Shown here: in pieces, positions 18,762 to 26,710 of the stretch
How positions within the stretch are numbered: position 1 is the stretch's first letter
Layout of the letters: each line of letters opens with the position of its first letter
NCBI RefSeq assembly: GCF_001423425.1
Contig: NZ_LMNX01000001.1
Coordinates: forward strand, 268,970-332,969
Direction: 5' to 3'
Source of the DNA: Rhizobium sp. Leaf306
Lineage (GTDB): Bacteria > Pseudomonadota > Alphaproteobacteria > Rhizobiales > Rhizobiaceae
DNA: 64,000 nucleotides
Notes under the pieces: model-generated
Databases searched by the model: none
Told to the model about the DNA's origin: nothing
The model's input: only the letters and a program-made list of their open reading frames with translations
Position numbers and translations under genes: made by a program

Positions 18762-18789
18762 AAAGGCGCCGTTCGACGGCGCCTTTTTT
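18762..18789 (+). terminator. Rho-independent terminator after the NYN gene
   Basis: AAAGGCGCCG - TTCGA - CGGCGCCTTTTTT: a perfect 10-bp stem, 5-base loop and T-run, starting 18 bases after the stop codon. The complementary strand also has an AAAG/CTTT boundary, so it may serve the convergent UPF0104 gene weakly. Confidence 0.9.
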
Positions 18790-18803
18790 GTTGGGGAAAA
18801 CGA

Positions 18804-19772
18804 CTAGGCCGAATGCGGCTCCGGCGTCACCGAAGATGACGCCCCCTGCCCGGCGCTGCGCTTTCGTGCACGAAACACGCCCTCGACGATCAGGGCCAGG
18901 GGAAGCCCGATAAAGAACGGAATGAAGAAGTAGATGACTCGGAACGCGACAAGCGAACCAATCGACGCCTGGTCGCCCATTACATGACGAACCGTTGCCT
19001 CGAGGACTCCGAGGCCACCGGGCGCATGGGTAATGAGGATTGCAAGATTGGCGAGCACGAACGCGGTCGCGGCCTTCAGGTAGCTGACATCGGCGCTCGC
19101 TGCCATGACTTCGCGCAGACAGGCGGATACGAGCGCGAAATTGACCGTGCCGATCACCACCTGTGCGATGGCGATCCTGAGCGTCGGCATCTCAAAGCTC
19201 CAGGAGCGGATCTTCAAAGGCGAGCGCACCGTTGCCGCGAGGATGAGATATACACCCGTCACGGCGAGGCAGGCAAAACCGATCCCCATGACCATCGCCT
19301 CCGACAGCCGCAGGACTGTTGCGGCATCCTTCGGATTGATGATCATCACGATACCCGACAGAACGGCCATGCCGATGCCGACAGTGACACCGGAAAACAG
19401 AACGATCTTGGCAACGTCCTCGGTGCTCATGCCCCAGTGATGATAGTAGCGATAGCGCAGCGCGCCGCTGCTGAGACCCGACAGGCCGACACTCTGGCCG
19501 ATCGACAGGGCGATGAAGGAGGCAAGGCCGATCTTGGGATAGGAGAGGTCGTTCTTCACATAGCGCACGCCGGCCCAATCGAAGCCGGACAGGCAGACAT
19601 AGGATCCGGCGGCAAACAGACCCGCCATGACGAGATTATAGGTCGGGATATCCCGGACGGACTGGACAATGTCGCTGAGCGAGTATTCGCGGAACGTATG
19701 GTACAGAAGGTAGCCGGCGGCGCCGAAGCCGATGACAATCGTGATGTAGGTAAAGATCTGCTTCTTCGTCAT
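18804..19772 (-). CDS. UPF0104 / lysylphosphatidylglycerol synthase TM-domain-like membrane protein
   Basis: A 322-residue polytopic inner-membrane protein with about eight helices; features GLYYHTFREYSL-like loop after TM1, LSGFDWAGVRYVKNDLSYPKIG, and the conserved GLSGLSSGALRYRYYHHWG and APGGLGVLEATVRHV segments of the UPF0104/flippase-like family related to MprF transmembrane domains. No aminoacyl-transferase domain is attached, so it is not an MprF enzyme; lipid transport or flipping is an inference. The start at 19772 (MTKKQIFTY) is preferred, since longer frames add non-membrane, basic sequence. A second family member is at 35932-36906. Confidence 0.85.
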   Translation of the reverse strand: MTKKQIFTYITIVIGFGAAGYLLYHTFREYSLSDIVQSVRDIPTYNLVMAGLFAAGSYVCLSGFDWAGVRYVKNDLSYPKIGLASFIALSIGQSVGLSGLSSGALRYRYYHHWGMSTEDVAKIVLFSGVTVGIGMAVLSGIVMIINPKDAATVLRLSEAMVMGIGFACLAVTGVYLILAATVRSPLKIRSWSFEMPTLRIAIAQVVIGTVNFALVSACLREVMAASADVSYLKAATAFVLANLAILITHAPGGLGVLEATVRHVMGDQASIGSLVAFRVIYFFIPFFIGLPLALIVEGVFRARKRSAGQGASSSVTPEPHSA

Positions 19773-19887
19773 CGCCCACTTGCCCCAAAATAACGAGCTG
19801 AAACGGGCGATGTGTGGTTTTGTTCCGCAGTGAGGGTTCTCCAGCTCGCTCGAGCACGCGCTTAACGCGACGCCCGACCGGTCAGCC

Positions 19888-20364
19888 TCAGCCGGCCTTG
19901 AAAAGCCGCGACTTCTCGCGGTTCCAGTCGCGTTCCTTCTCGGTCTCGCGCTTGTCGTGCAGCTTCTTGCCCTTGGCGAGCGCCAGTTCGAGTTTCGCGC
20001 GACCCTTTTCATTGAAGTAGATCTTCAACGGCACCAGCGTCATGCCTTCGCGGTTGATTCCGACACGCAGGCGGGAGATCTCGCGCTTCGACAAAAGCAG
20101 CTTCCGGCGACGGCGCGGCTCGTGGTTGAAGCGGTTGGCCTGCAGATATTCCGGAAGATGGCTGTTGATCAGCCAGATTTCATTGCCTTCGTCTGAGGCG
20201 TAGGACTCGGCGATATTTGCCTTGCCGTCACGCAGCGACTTAACCTCGGTGCCGGTCAGCATGATGCCGGCTTCGTAGGTATCGAGGATCTCGTAATTGA
20301 AACGGGCCTTGCGGTTTTCCGCGACAATCTTGTTCACCGTGCGCTGGCTGCCTTTGGGGGCCAT
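19888..20364 (-). CDS. smpB: SsrA-binding protein SmpB
   Basis: Small RNA-binding protein that brings tmRNA to stalled ribosomes. The 158-residue protein shows the family pattern [41 protein letters not shown] and the C-terminal basic helix [20 protein letters not shown]. The start at 20364 ([12 protein letters not shown]) is the usual one; the longer frame has a non-conserved tail. The dapA gene ends 109 bases upstream on the same strand, a common rhizobial arrangement. No tmRNA gene is visible in the window. Confidence 0.97.
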   Translation of the reverse strand: MAPKGSQRTVNKIVAENRKARFNYEILDTYEAGIMLTGTEVKSLRDGKANIAESYASDEGNEIWLINSHLPEYLQANRFNHEPRRRRKLLLSKREISRLRVGINREGMTLVPLKIYFNEKGRAKLELALAKGKKLHDKRETEKERDWNREKSRLFKAG

Positions 20365-20473
20365 TGAAATCTTCCGTCGCCCTTCATCTGAAACACAATC
20401 CCCGCCCATGGGCGATGAGCGGGGTTCGATTTCTATGTAATGCGCCAGGCAGCAAAAGTGAAGCGCTGCGGAT

Positions 20474-21358
20474 TCAGTTCAGGATACCCGCATGACGCAG
20501 TGCTGCATCAATGGCAGCTTCCGTCGCCGGTTCCAGCGTCGACATCAGTGGAGAGCGGACGGCGCGGTTCAGACCGCGGACCTTGTAAAGCCCGTATTTC
20601 GAACCGCAGACGCCGGGCTCCATGAAGATCGCCTTGTGGAGCGGCATCAGGCGATCCTGATACTCGAGTGCCTTGGCATAATCGCCGGCAAGCGTGGCGG
20701 CCTGGAACTCGGCACAAAGCCGCGGCGCGACATTGGCCGTCACCGAAATGCAGCCAACGCCACCATGGGCGTTGAAGCCAAGTGCCGTCGCATCCTCGCC
20801 GGACAGCTGCACAAATTCCGACCCGCAGGTGATGCGCTGTTCGGAGACGCGCTCGATCTTGCCGGTCGCATCCTTGACGCCGACGATGTTCTTGTAGGCC
20901 TTGGTAAGGAAACCCATCGTTTCCGGGGTCATGTCGATGACCGACCGGCCGGGAATGTTGTAGATGATGATCGGCAGATCCGTGGCTTCGGCGACCGCGG
21001 AAAAATGCGCGATCAGGCCCTTCTGGGTTGGCTTGTTGTAATAGGGTGTGACCACCAGAAGCGCATCGGCGCCCGCGGTCTGCGCATGCTGGGCAAGCTC
21101 GATCGCTTCGCGGGTGTTGTTGGACCCGGCGCCGGCGATGACAGGGACGCGGCCGCGGGCGGCTTCGACGCACAGTTCAACGACCCGCTTGTGTTCGTCG
21201 TGCGAGAGCGTCGGAGATTCGCCGGTCGTGCCGACCGGGACCAGACCGGAACTGCCTTCCGAGATCGTCCACTCCACATGCGCGGCGAAAGCATCCTCGT
21301 CCACCGCGCCGTCGGTGGTGAAGGGGGTGACGAGAGCGGGGATCGATCCCTTGAACAT
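20474..21358 (-). CDS. dapA: 4-hydroxy-tetrahydrodipicolinate synthase
   Basis: Condenses pyruvate with aspartate semialdehyde in the first committed step of the lysine/meso-diaminopimelate pathway. The 294-residue TIM barrel has Tyr 133 (IIYNIPGRS) and the Schiff-base Lys 162 (GVKDATGK), with the substrate motif GTTGE (residues 43-47). GGGAG precedes the ATG at 21358. It is divergent from the lytic transglycosylase, linking peptidoglycan precursor supply and turnover by position only. Confidence 0.97.
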   Translation of the reverse strand: MFKGSIPALVTPFTTDGAVDEDAFAAHVEWTISEGSSGLVPVGTTGESPTLSHDEHKRVVELCVEAARGRVPVIAGAGSNNTREAIELAQHAQTAGADALLVVTPYYNKPTQKGLIAHFSAVAEATDLPIIIYNIPGRSVIDMTPETMGFLTKAYKNIVGVKDATGKIERVSEQRITCGSEFVQLSGEDATALGFNAHGGVGCISVTANVAPRLCAEFQAATLAGDYAKALEYQDRLMPLHKAIFMEPGVCGSKYGLYKVRGLNRAVRSPLMSTLEPATEAAIDAALRHAGILN

Positions 21359-21524
21359 GCAAAACTCCCAAAGGCCGAAGGGCATGGTACAATCCATGCT
21401 TCGGCCGTAATCCGCGACTATAAGGCTGGGCACCATAAATCGGCGACCGGGCGGCGACAAGCGGAAGTACATGGGTTTTCAGCGTAAATCCCACTTAAGA
21501 ATTCGCGCGATCGTGACCGCTGTG

Positions 21525-21539
21525 GTAAGGTTTTGTTAA
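21525..21539 (-). promoter_or_regulatory. CtrA-like box upstream of slt
   Basis: On the minus strand the sequence reads TTAA-CAAAACC-TTAC, one base away from the CtrA consensus TTAA-N7-TTAA. It lies 52-67 bases before the slt start codon, in the dapA/slt divergent region. CtrA control is an inference; occupancy was not shown. Confidence 0.45.
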
Positions 21540-21591
21540 GCTTGTCAGCAGCTAATAAGGGGTCTGAAACATCGTTGTCGCGAGTTGCCGG

Positions 21592-23751
21592 ATGAGCAAA
21601 CCCGTTGTAATCCTCAAGACGCTCTGGGCAGCGCTGTCAATCAGCGTCGCGGTCCTGCCGGCTTACGCTGCACCTCCAGGTTCCAATGCAGGCGTCGCAC
21701 CGCTCCCATTCGTGAGGCCGGACGCTCCCGCTGCAATCCAGGGCTTCACCACCGTTCCGACGCCCGTCCCTGCGCCACCGACAACACCACCGGCCACTCC
21801 GGCGTTGGTTCCCGTGCCTGACATTACCGGCGCAATCCCCAGGATGAACCGGCCGCTTGCGACGCCCGCTCCCGCCCCTGCTCTCAAGGCCGGTCTCGAT
21901 GCACTCTCCGACAACGATGCCTCACAGGCGATCGCCATGCGCGACAGCCTGCCGGAAGGCTCGCTCGACGAAAAGATCCTGACCTGGGCGATTGCCACCT
22001 CGGGCGCCCGCGGTATTCCTTCGAGCGAAATTGCCGCTGCGCAGCGCAGGCTCGTCGGATGGCCGGGGCTTTCCACCCTGCGGGCGCAGTCCGAACGCGC
22101 GCTCTACCGCGAAAACCCGACGCCGGCCCAGGTGCTTGCCGCTTTCGGCACGACGAAACCGGAAACGCCGGAAGGTGCCGTCATTCTATCGAGGGCGTTG
22201 GTGGCAAGCGGCAAACATGCCGATGCCGGGCGCATCCTGAAAAACATCTGGGCATCCGAGCCGCTGGACAAGCCGATGGAAGACCGGATCCTTGCCGAGT
22301 TTTCTGCGCTTCTTTCGCCTGCGGATCACCGGGCGCGGATGGATTACCTGATGTACCGCAGCCGCGGCGCGCAGGCGAAGCGCTTTGCCGAGCTCGGCGG
22401 TTCGCAATCGCTCTACAAGGCGTGGAACGCCGTCATCGTCAACGCAAAGACGGCAGGACCGGCGATCGAGGCAATTGACCGTTCGCTGGCAAGCGATCCG
22501 GCTACCCTTTTCGTGCGGATCGAATATCTGCGCCGCCAGGACAAGTACCAGGAGGCCGCAGCGCTTCTCGCAAAGGCTCCGCGCGAAGCGGGCCGCCTGA
22601 TCAACACCAGCGAATGGTGGAACGAGCAGCGAATCGTTGCCCGCGGGCTCGCCGATCTCGGCGATCTCAGGCTGGCCTACCGGACGGTGTCCAACCCGAT
22701 GGCAGCGCTCTCCACCGACAAGGTGGATGCGGAGTTTCATGCGGGCTGGTACGCGCTGCGGGCGCTGAACGATCCGGCCACAGCCGAAAAGCATTTCTCG
22801 AGGATTCTCGCTGCCTCGAGCCGTCCGCTCTCCGCATCGCGCGCGCTCTACTGGCTCGGACGCGCCGCGGAGGCTGGCGGACCGGGTTCCTCATCGGAAT
22901 TCTACAGCCACGCTGCCAGGTTCCCCGGCACATTCTATGGCCAGCTCGCCGCCGCAAGGCTGGGCACGCGGACGCTCGATGTCAGTTATCCGACACCATC
23001 GGCAGCCGACCGGCAGATGTTCGAAAACCGCGAGGCCGTTCGGGCTATCGCAAGACTGGACGCCGCCGGCCACGATCGCCGGTCGGCAGCGCTTTACAAG
23101 GCCCTCGGCGAAGAGCTGACGAGCCCTGGTGAACTCGCGCTGCTTTCGTCACGCGCCGAAGCGCAGGGTGACCATGCGCTGTCGCTCTCGATCGGCAAGA
23201 GTGCCTTTTCACGCGGCATCGACGTTGCAGCGCTTGCCTATCCACTGGGCGTCATTCCAACGGCTGCCAATATCGAGGGGTCCGGCAAGGCGCTTGCCTA
23301 CGCGATCGCCCGGCAGGAAAGCGCGTTCAATCCGACAGCCGTGTCACCGGCCAACGCCCGCGGGCTGCTGCAAATCCTGCCGACGACCGCCCAGGGCGTG
23401 GCGAGGCGCCACGGGCTGGCGTTCAAGGCCGACCGATTGACCAGCGATGCCGGCTATAACGCGACGCTCGGTGCCCATTATCTGGGAGAGCAGATCGAGA
23501 CGTTCGGCGGCTCCTACATCATGACATTCATCGCCTACAATGCGGGGCCGAAACGGGTGAACGAGTGGATTGCCCGCTATGGCGATCCTCGCGGCAAGCC
23601 GATCGATGAAGTCGTCGACTGGATCGAGCGCATCCCCTTCCCCGAAACGCGCAACTATGTGCAGCGGGTAATGGAGAACTACCAGGTCTACAAGGTCAGG
23701 CTCGGACAGACGTCGGATATCGTGACAGACCTGCGGTTGGGGCGCCGATAA
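21592..23751 (+). CDS. Soluble lytic murein transglycosylase
   Basis: A 719-residue periplasmic enzyme that cleaves the MurNAc-GlcNAc bond to form 1,6-anhydro-muropeptides. A signal sequence (about residues 1-25) and a Pro/Thr-rich linker (to about residue 100) precede a long helical superhelical domain of the Slt70 type. The C-terminal SLT domain holds the catalytic Glu 576 in ARQESAFNP, then GLLQILPTTA and the FIAYNAGPKRV motif. AGTTGCCGG before the ATG is a weak ribosome binding site. The terminator at 23799-23823 follows it and is shared with the porin. Confidence 0.93.
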   Translation: MSKPVVILKTLWAALSISVAVLPAYAAPPGSNAGVAPLPFVRPDAPAAIQGFTTVPTPVPAPPTTPPATPALVPVPDITGAIPRMNRPLATPAPAPALKAGLDALSDNDASQAIAMRDSLPEGSLDEKILTWAIATSGARGIPSSEIAAAQRRLVGWPGLSTLRAQSERALYRENPTPAQVLAAFGTTKPETPEGAVILSRALVASGKHADAGRILKNIWASEPLDKPMEDRILAEFSALLSPADHRARMDYLMYRSRGAQAKRFAELGGSQSLYKAWNAVIVNAKTAGPAIEAIDRSLASDPATLFVRIEYLRRQDKYQEAAALLAKAPREAGRLINTSEWWNEQRIVARGLADLGDLRLAYRTVSNPMAALSTDKVDAEFHAGWYALRALNDPATAEKHFSRILAASSRPLSASRALYWLGRAAEAGGPGSSSEFYSHAARFPGTFYGQLAAARLGTRTLDVSYPTPSAADRQMFENREAVRAIARLDAAGHDRRSAALYKALGEELTSPGELALLSSRAEAQGDHALSLSIGKSAFSRGIDVAALAYPLGVIPTAANIEGSGKALAYAIARQESAFNPTAVSPANARGLLQILPTTAQGVARRHGLAFKADRLTSDAGYNATLGAHYLGEQIETFGGSYIMTFIAYNAGPKRVNEWIARYGDPRGKPIDEVVDWIERIPFPETRNYVQRVMENYQVYKVRLGQTSDIVTDLRLGRR

Positions 23752-23798
23752 TCTTATCTTGCAGCGCCTGGTTCATCTGATCACACCTCAGAATGCAA

Positions 23799-23823
23799 AA
23801 AGGCCCGGCAATGCCGGGCCTTT
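23799..23823. terminator. Bidirectional terminator between slt and porin 1
   Basis: AAAGGCCCGGCA-A-TGCCGGGCCTTT, a near-perfect 12-bp dyad lying between two convergent genes. It has T-rich ends on both strands, so it can serve slt (plus) and porin 1 (minus). The same AAAGGCCCGGC element recurs after the other porins. Confidence 0.9.
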
Positions 23824-23841
23824 CGGGTTTGATCGCAGAAA

Positions 23842-24900
23842 TTAGAATGTGCGCTGGAAGCGCAAGAGACCCGACCATGCTTCGTCGTCGAGCGTGGCGT
23901 TGTTCCACTTGGTGTAGGCAATTTCCGGCTGGATCAGGAAGCCCTGGATCGGCGTCCACTGCAGGTTGGCGACAGCCGAAAGGACGTCGCTATCAGAGTA
24001 GGAAACCTGCATGTTGGCAGCAAGGTCTTCGTTGAACTCGTAACCGGCACCACCCCAGACGGCCCAATCACCCCAGCCGAAGCCATCAATGATTTCAGGT
24101 GCATAGGAGTTGAAGCTATCGCCGTCGCTGTTCCAGCCACCCATCAGGAAGGCGGTGAAAGCGCCGAACTTGCCGCCGACACGTGCCTTGACGGCACCTT
24201 CTTCAGCCGATTCGTCGTAACCACCGGTTACGCCGACCATGAAATTGCCTGTGTCGTATTTCAGACCAGCGGCAACATTCGGCCAGTCGCTGGCGCCACC
24301 GGCGGTGTCGTTGTCGTTCTGGCCGTCGTCTTCGAGAGCGGCGAATGCCGAGAAGCCGTTGCCACCCTTGTAGGTGTAGGCAACCATGTTGACTTCGCTC
24401 GGGCCGTAATTGATGACGTCGTCGCTGTCGACGTTACCGGCGTAATCGATGAAGGATTCATAGAGCGAATCCTGCAGGCCGACCGCAAAGCCGCCGAGTT
24501 CGATCGTCGCAACCATCAGGCGCGTACGGGTATTTTCTTCGTAGCCGTAAGACGGGTTATGCGGATCGTAGTCGAAGCGCGCCGTGAGGTTGGTCTTCAG
24601 CGTGCCCATTTCGGTGTCCGAAGCGGTGCTGAGATAGAGCTCTGCGCGGCTGTTGGTGTAGAGACCATCGGCATCCGGGCTGTAAGCGCTGCCATAAGCG
24701 GCATCAAAACGGACGCGACCGCCGACCTTGAGGCAGGTTTCGGTGCCTGGAATGTAGAAGTAGCCGGTGCCGAACGCGTCGCAGACGCGGACGTATTCCA
24801 TGGGTTCCGGTTCGGCGGCGACGATGGCGTCGGCGGCCTGAGCGCCGGAGACTGCTGCGAGGGCAGCAGCGGAGCCAAGAAGAAGGCTCTTAATGTTCAT
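23842..24900 (-). CDS. Porin_2 family outer-membrane porin, copy 1
   Basis: A 352-residue RopA-like beta-barrel porin. Residues 1-22 are a signal peptide (MNIKSLLLGS...GAQA), followed by DAIVAAEPEPMEYVRVCDAFGTGYFYIPGTETCLKVGG, the usual Porin_2 N-terminus with a disulfide-forming Cys pair. Alternating strands end at LLRFQRTF with the C-terminal aromatic residue required by the BAM machinery. Its leader differs from that of copies 2 and 3 (no SD hairpin), and its mature region has several substitutions and an altered loop set, so it is the divergent copy. It is likely to pass small hydrophilic solutes. Confidence 0.95.
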   Translation of the reverse strand: MNIKSLLLGSAAALAAVSGAQAADAIVAAEPEPMEYVRVCDAFGTGYFYIPGTETCLKVGGRVRFDAAYGSAYSPDADGLYTNSRAELYLSTASDTEMGTLKTNLTARFDYDPHNPSYGYEENTRTRLMVATIELGGFAVGLQDSLYESFIDYAGNVDSDDVINYGPSEVNMVAYTYKGGNGFSAFAALEDDGQNDNDTAGGASDWPNVAAGLKYDTGNFMVGVTGGYDESAEEGAVKARVGGKFGAFTAFLMGGWNSDGDSFNSYAPEIIDGFGWGDWAVWGGAGYEFNEDLAANMQVSYSDSDVLSAVANLQWTPIQGFLIQPEIAYTKWNNATLDDEAWSGLLRFQRTF

Positions 24901-25239
24901 TTTGTAATCTCCAAACAAACGCAGATGAAACAATGCATGTCGTAAAACAAGGTCGTCCATGGAAGCAGGAATCACCCCGAGTCGCGTGGTCGGCTGCCGA
25001 GACGCTAGTCGTCGATCAACTTTGCGGCAACGAAATCGGCACTGTTGTGTCCATTAGCGCCTCAATCGAACCGGTCGGTGTTGCAAGCATTCATCAGTTT
25101 GTTCGTGTGTTCTAAATCGCTGAAGAGCGGACGATGCTGCGTTGCAGCGAATCATCAAGCGACCGCCCGAATCAAACGCCGAAACGCAAAAGGCCCGGCA
25201 GAAGCTGGGCCTTTCGTAAAACCAAATCCTTTTAAAGGA
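24901..25239. other. 339-base spacer upstream of porin 1
   Basis: Holds the promoter region and leader of porin 1 on the minus strand and the terminator of porin 2 (25188-25214). GGAG lies before the porin 1 ATG. No gene was found in it. Confidence 0.6.
25188..25214 (-). terminator. Terminator after porin 2
   Basis: AAAGGCCCgGC - AGAA - GCtGGGCCTTT, an inverted repeat just downstream of the porin 2 stop, followed on the minus strand by a T-run. It resembles the terminator between slt and porin 1. Confidence 0.85.
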
Positions 25240-26292
25240 TCAGAACGTGCGCTGAAGGCGAACCATACCAGCGAACTGGTCTTCGTCGATTGCATCCCAG
25301 CTCGTGTAGGAGATTTCTGGCTGGATCAGGAGGCCGGAAACCGGGGTCCACTGAACGTTACCAGTTGCTGCGAAGGTTTCGTTGTCCGTGTAGGAAAGCT
25401 GTACGTTTGCAGCAACCTTGTCGGTGAACTTGTAGCCTGCGCCACCCCAAACAGCCCAGTCACCCCAGCTCGTGCCGACGCTGTCGCCAGGCGCGTACTT
25501 GTTGGTGGTGTCGCCGTCTGTGTTCCAGCCACCGAGAAGGAAGGCCGAGAATGCGCCGAAGGTGCCGGAGATGCGCGCCTTGATTGCGCCTTCTTCCTGC
25601 GACTCGTCGTAACCACCGACGAGCGAAGCAGCGAACGTGCCGCTGTCGTACTTGATACCGGCAACTGCATCCGGCCAATCGCTTGCGCCGCCTGGGATGT
25701 CGTTGTCGTTGGTGCCGTCGTCTTCGAGCGAGACTACAGCCTTGAAGCCGTTGCCACCGTCAAAGGTGTAGGTAACCTGGTTCAGTTCGAACGGGCCGTA
25801 GGAGATCACGTCATCGTTGATGACGTCGCCAGCGTAGCCGGAGAACGACGAATACTGCGAGTCAGCAAGACCAACCAGGAAGCCACCCCAAGTGATGTTG
25901 GCTTCGATCAGACGCGTGCGCGTGTTTTCTTCGAAACCAGCGGCCGAGTTGTGCGGGTTGTAGTCGAAACGAGCGACGATACGGGTCTTCAGTGCACCCC
26001 ATTCGGTGTCGGAAGCTGTGTCGAGCGAGATGTGCGCGCGGCTGTTGGTGTACAGGCCATCGCTGTTTGGCGTGTAGGCATCAGCATAGCCTGCGTCGAA
26101 ACGAACGTAACCACCGATCTTGAGGCAGGTTTCCGTGCCTGGGATGTAGAAGTAACCCGTGCCGAAAGCGTCGCAAACGCGAACGTATTCCATTGGCTCC
26201 GGCTCAGCAGCGACGATAGCGTCAGCGGCCTGGGCACCGGTAACTGCTGCGAGAGCTGCAGCGGAGCCGAGAAGAAGGCTCTTGATGTTCAT
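25240..26292 (-). CDS. Porin_2 family outer-membrane porin, copy 2
   Basis: A 350-residue porin closely related to copy 3: same signal, the same first 38 mature residues (DAIVAAEPEPMEYVRVCDAFGTGYFYIPGTETCLK, in part), then a loop difference (DAYTPNSDGL against DAYRLDREGS), and similar strands to LLIQPEISYTSWD...LQRTF. GGAGG lies 7 bases before the ATG and sits in a hairpin loop (26294-26310). The conserved 5' leader shared with copy 3 suggests common control. It has its own terminator, so the three are likely transcribed separately. Confidence 0.95.
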   Translation of the reverse strand: MNIKSLLLGSAAALAAVTGAQAADAIVAAEPEPMEYVRVCDAFGTGYFYIPGTETCLKIGGYVRFDAGYADAYTPNSDGLYTNSRAHISLDTASDTEWGALKTRIVARFDYNPHNSAAGFEENTRTRLIEANITWGGFLVGLADSQYSSFSGYAGDVINDDVISYGPFELNQVTYTFDGGNGFKAVVSLEDDGTNDNDIPGGASDWPDAVAGIKYDSGTFAASLVGGYDESQEEGAIKARISGTFGAFSAFLLGGWNTDGDTTNKYAPGDSVGTSWGDWAVWGGAGYKFTDKVAANVQLSYTDNETFAATGNVQWTPVSGLLIQPEISYTSWDAIDEDQFAGMVRLQRTF

Positions 26293-26293
26293 A

Positions 26294-26310
26294 TTTGACC
26301 TCCAGTCAAA
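26294..26310 (-). promoter_or_regulatory. SD-loop hairpin before porin 2
   Basis: On the mRNA: TTTGAC-TGGAG-GTCAAA, a 6-bp stem whose 5-base loop and adjoining base contain the Shine-Dalgarno GGAGG; the ATG is 2 bases further. The same element occurs at 27780-27796 before porin 3. Confidence 0.75.
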
Positions 26311-26424
26311 GTTTCAAAAGGGGTGAGTAGCTTGCTGGAGCCAGCACATCTGCCCCTCCCCGCGACTCAAGAAACGGCGACGAACCGACGCGCTTCATGT
26401 CCCGAAGCTACGAGACCTTCCCAA

Positions 26425-26444
26425 TTGTGACAAGTAAATCACAA
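26425..26444. promoter_or_regulatory. TTGTGA-N8-TCACAA dyad upstream of porin 2
   Basis: Perfect 6-bp inverted repeat with an 8-base spacer, 133-152 bases before the porin 2 start codon. It looks like a CRP-type site but with N8 rather than N6, so CRP is not a safe assignment. No matching copy is seen upstream of porin 3. Confidence 0.5.
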
Positions 26445-26513
26445 GCTTCGATGCGCGTTTTTGGTGTTTATTTGCAAAAGTGTTGCAACGTTTCATCGCA
26501 TTGGTTTCGAGCG

Positions 26514-26528
26514 TTAACCAACACTTAA
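26514..26528. promoter_or_regulatory. CtrA-type box TTAA-N7-TTAA upstream of porin 2
   Basis: TTAA-CCAACAC-TTAA, an exact match to the full CtrA consensus TTAA-N7-TTAA, 222 bases before porin 2 and 183 bases after the porin 3 stop. A role in cell-cycle control is inferred only. Confidence 0.5.
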
Positions 26529-26659
26529 TAAACGGGCCGGGAATCGGCGATCCGCGACGCGTCGAGGAACTGGTGACCACCTCAGTCGCGGGAGAGAATC
26601 ACCAGACGGCCGCGACCGATCGCGACAGAAACAGCCGGCAGTTTCATTGCCCAAACGAC

Positions 26660-26685
26660 AAAAGGCCCGGCGTGAGCCGGGCCTT
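26660..26685 (-). terminator. Terminator after porin 3
   Basis: AAGGCCCGGC - GTGA - GCCGGGCCTT, a perfect 10-bp stem with a T-run on the minus strand. It is the third copy of this terminator class in the porin cluster. Confidence 0.88.
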
Positions 26686-26710
26686 CCGTGAAACAATCCT
26701 TGGGTAAGGA

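Larger units (their letters stand above)
26293..26710. other. 418-base spacer upstream of porin 2
   Basis: Contains the porin 2 leader with the SD hairpin, a TTGTGA-N8-TCACAA dyad (26425-26444), a TTAA-N7-TTAA CtrA-type box (26514-26528) and the porin 3 terminator (26660-26685). No coding sequence is supported. Confidence 0.7.

Noticed and set aside
26425-26444. CRP binding site
   Set aside because: The half sites match TGTGA/TCACA but the spacer is 8 bases, not 6, so a CRP label would be unsafe.
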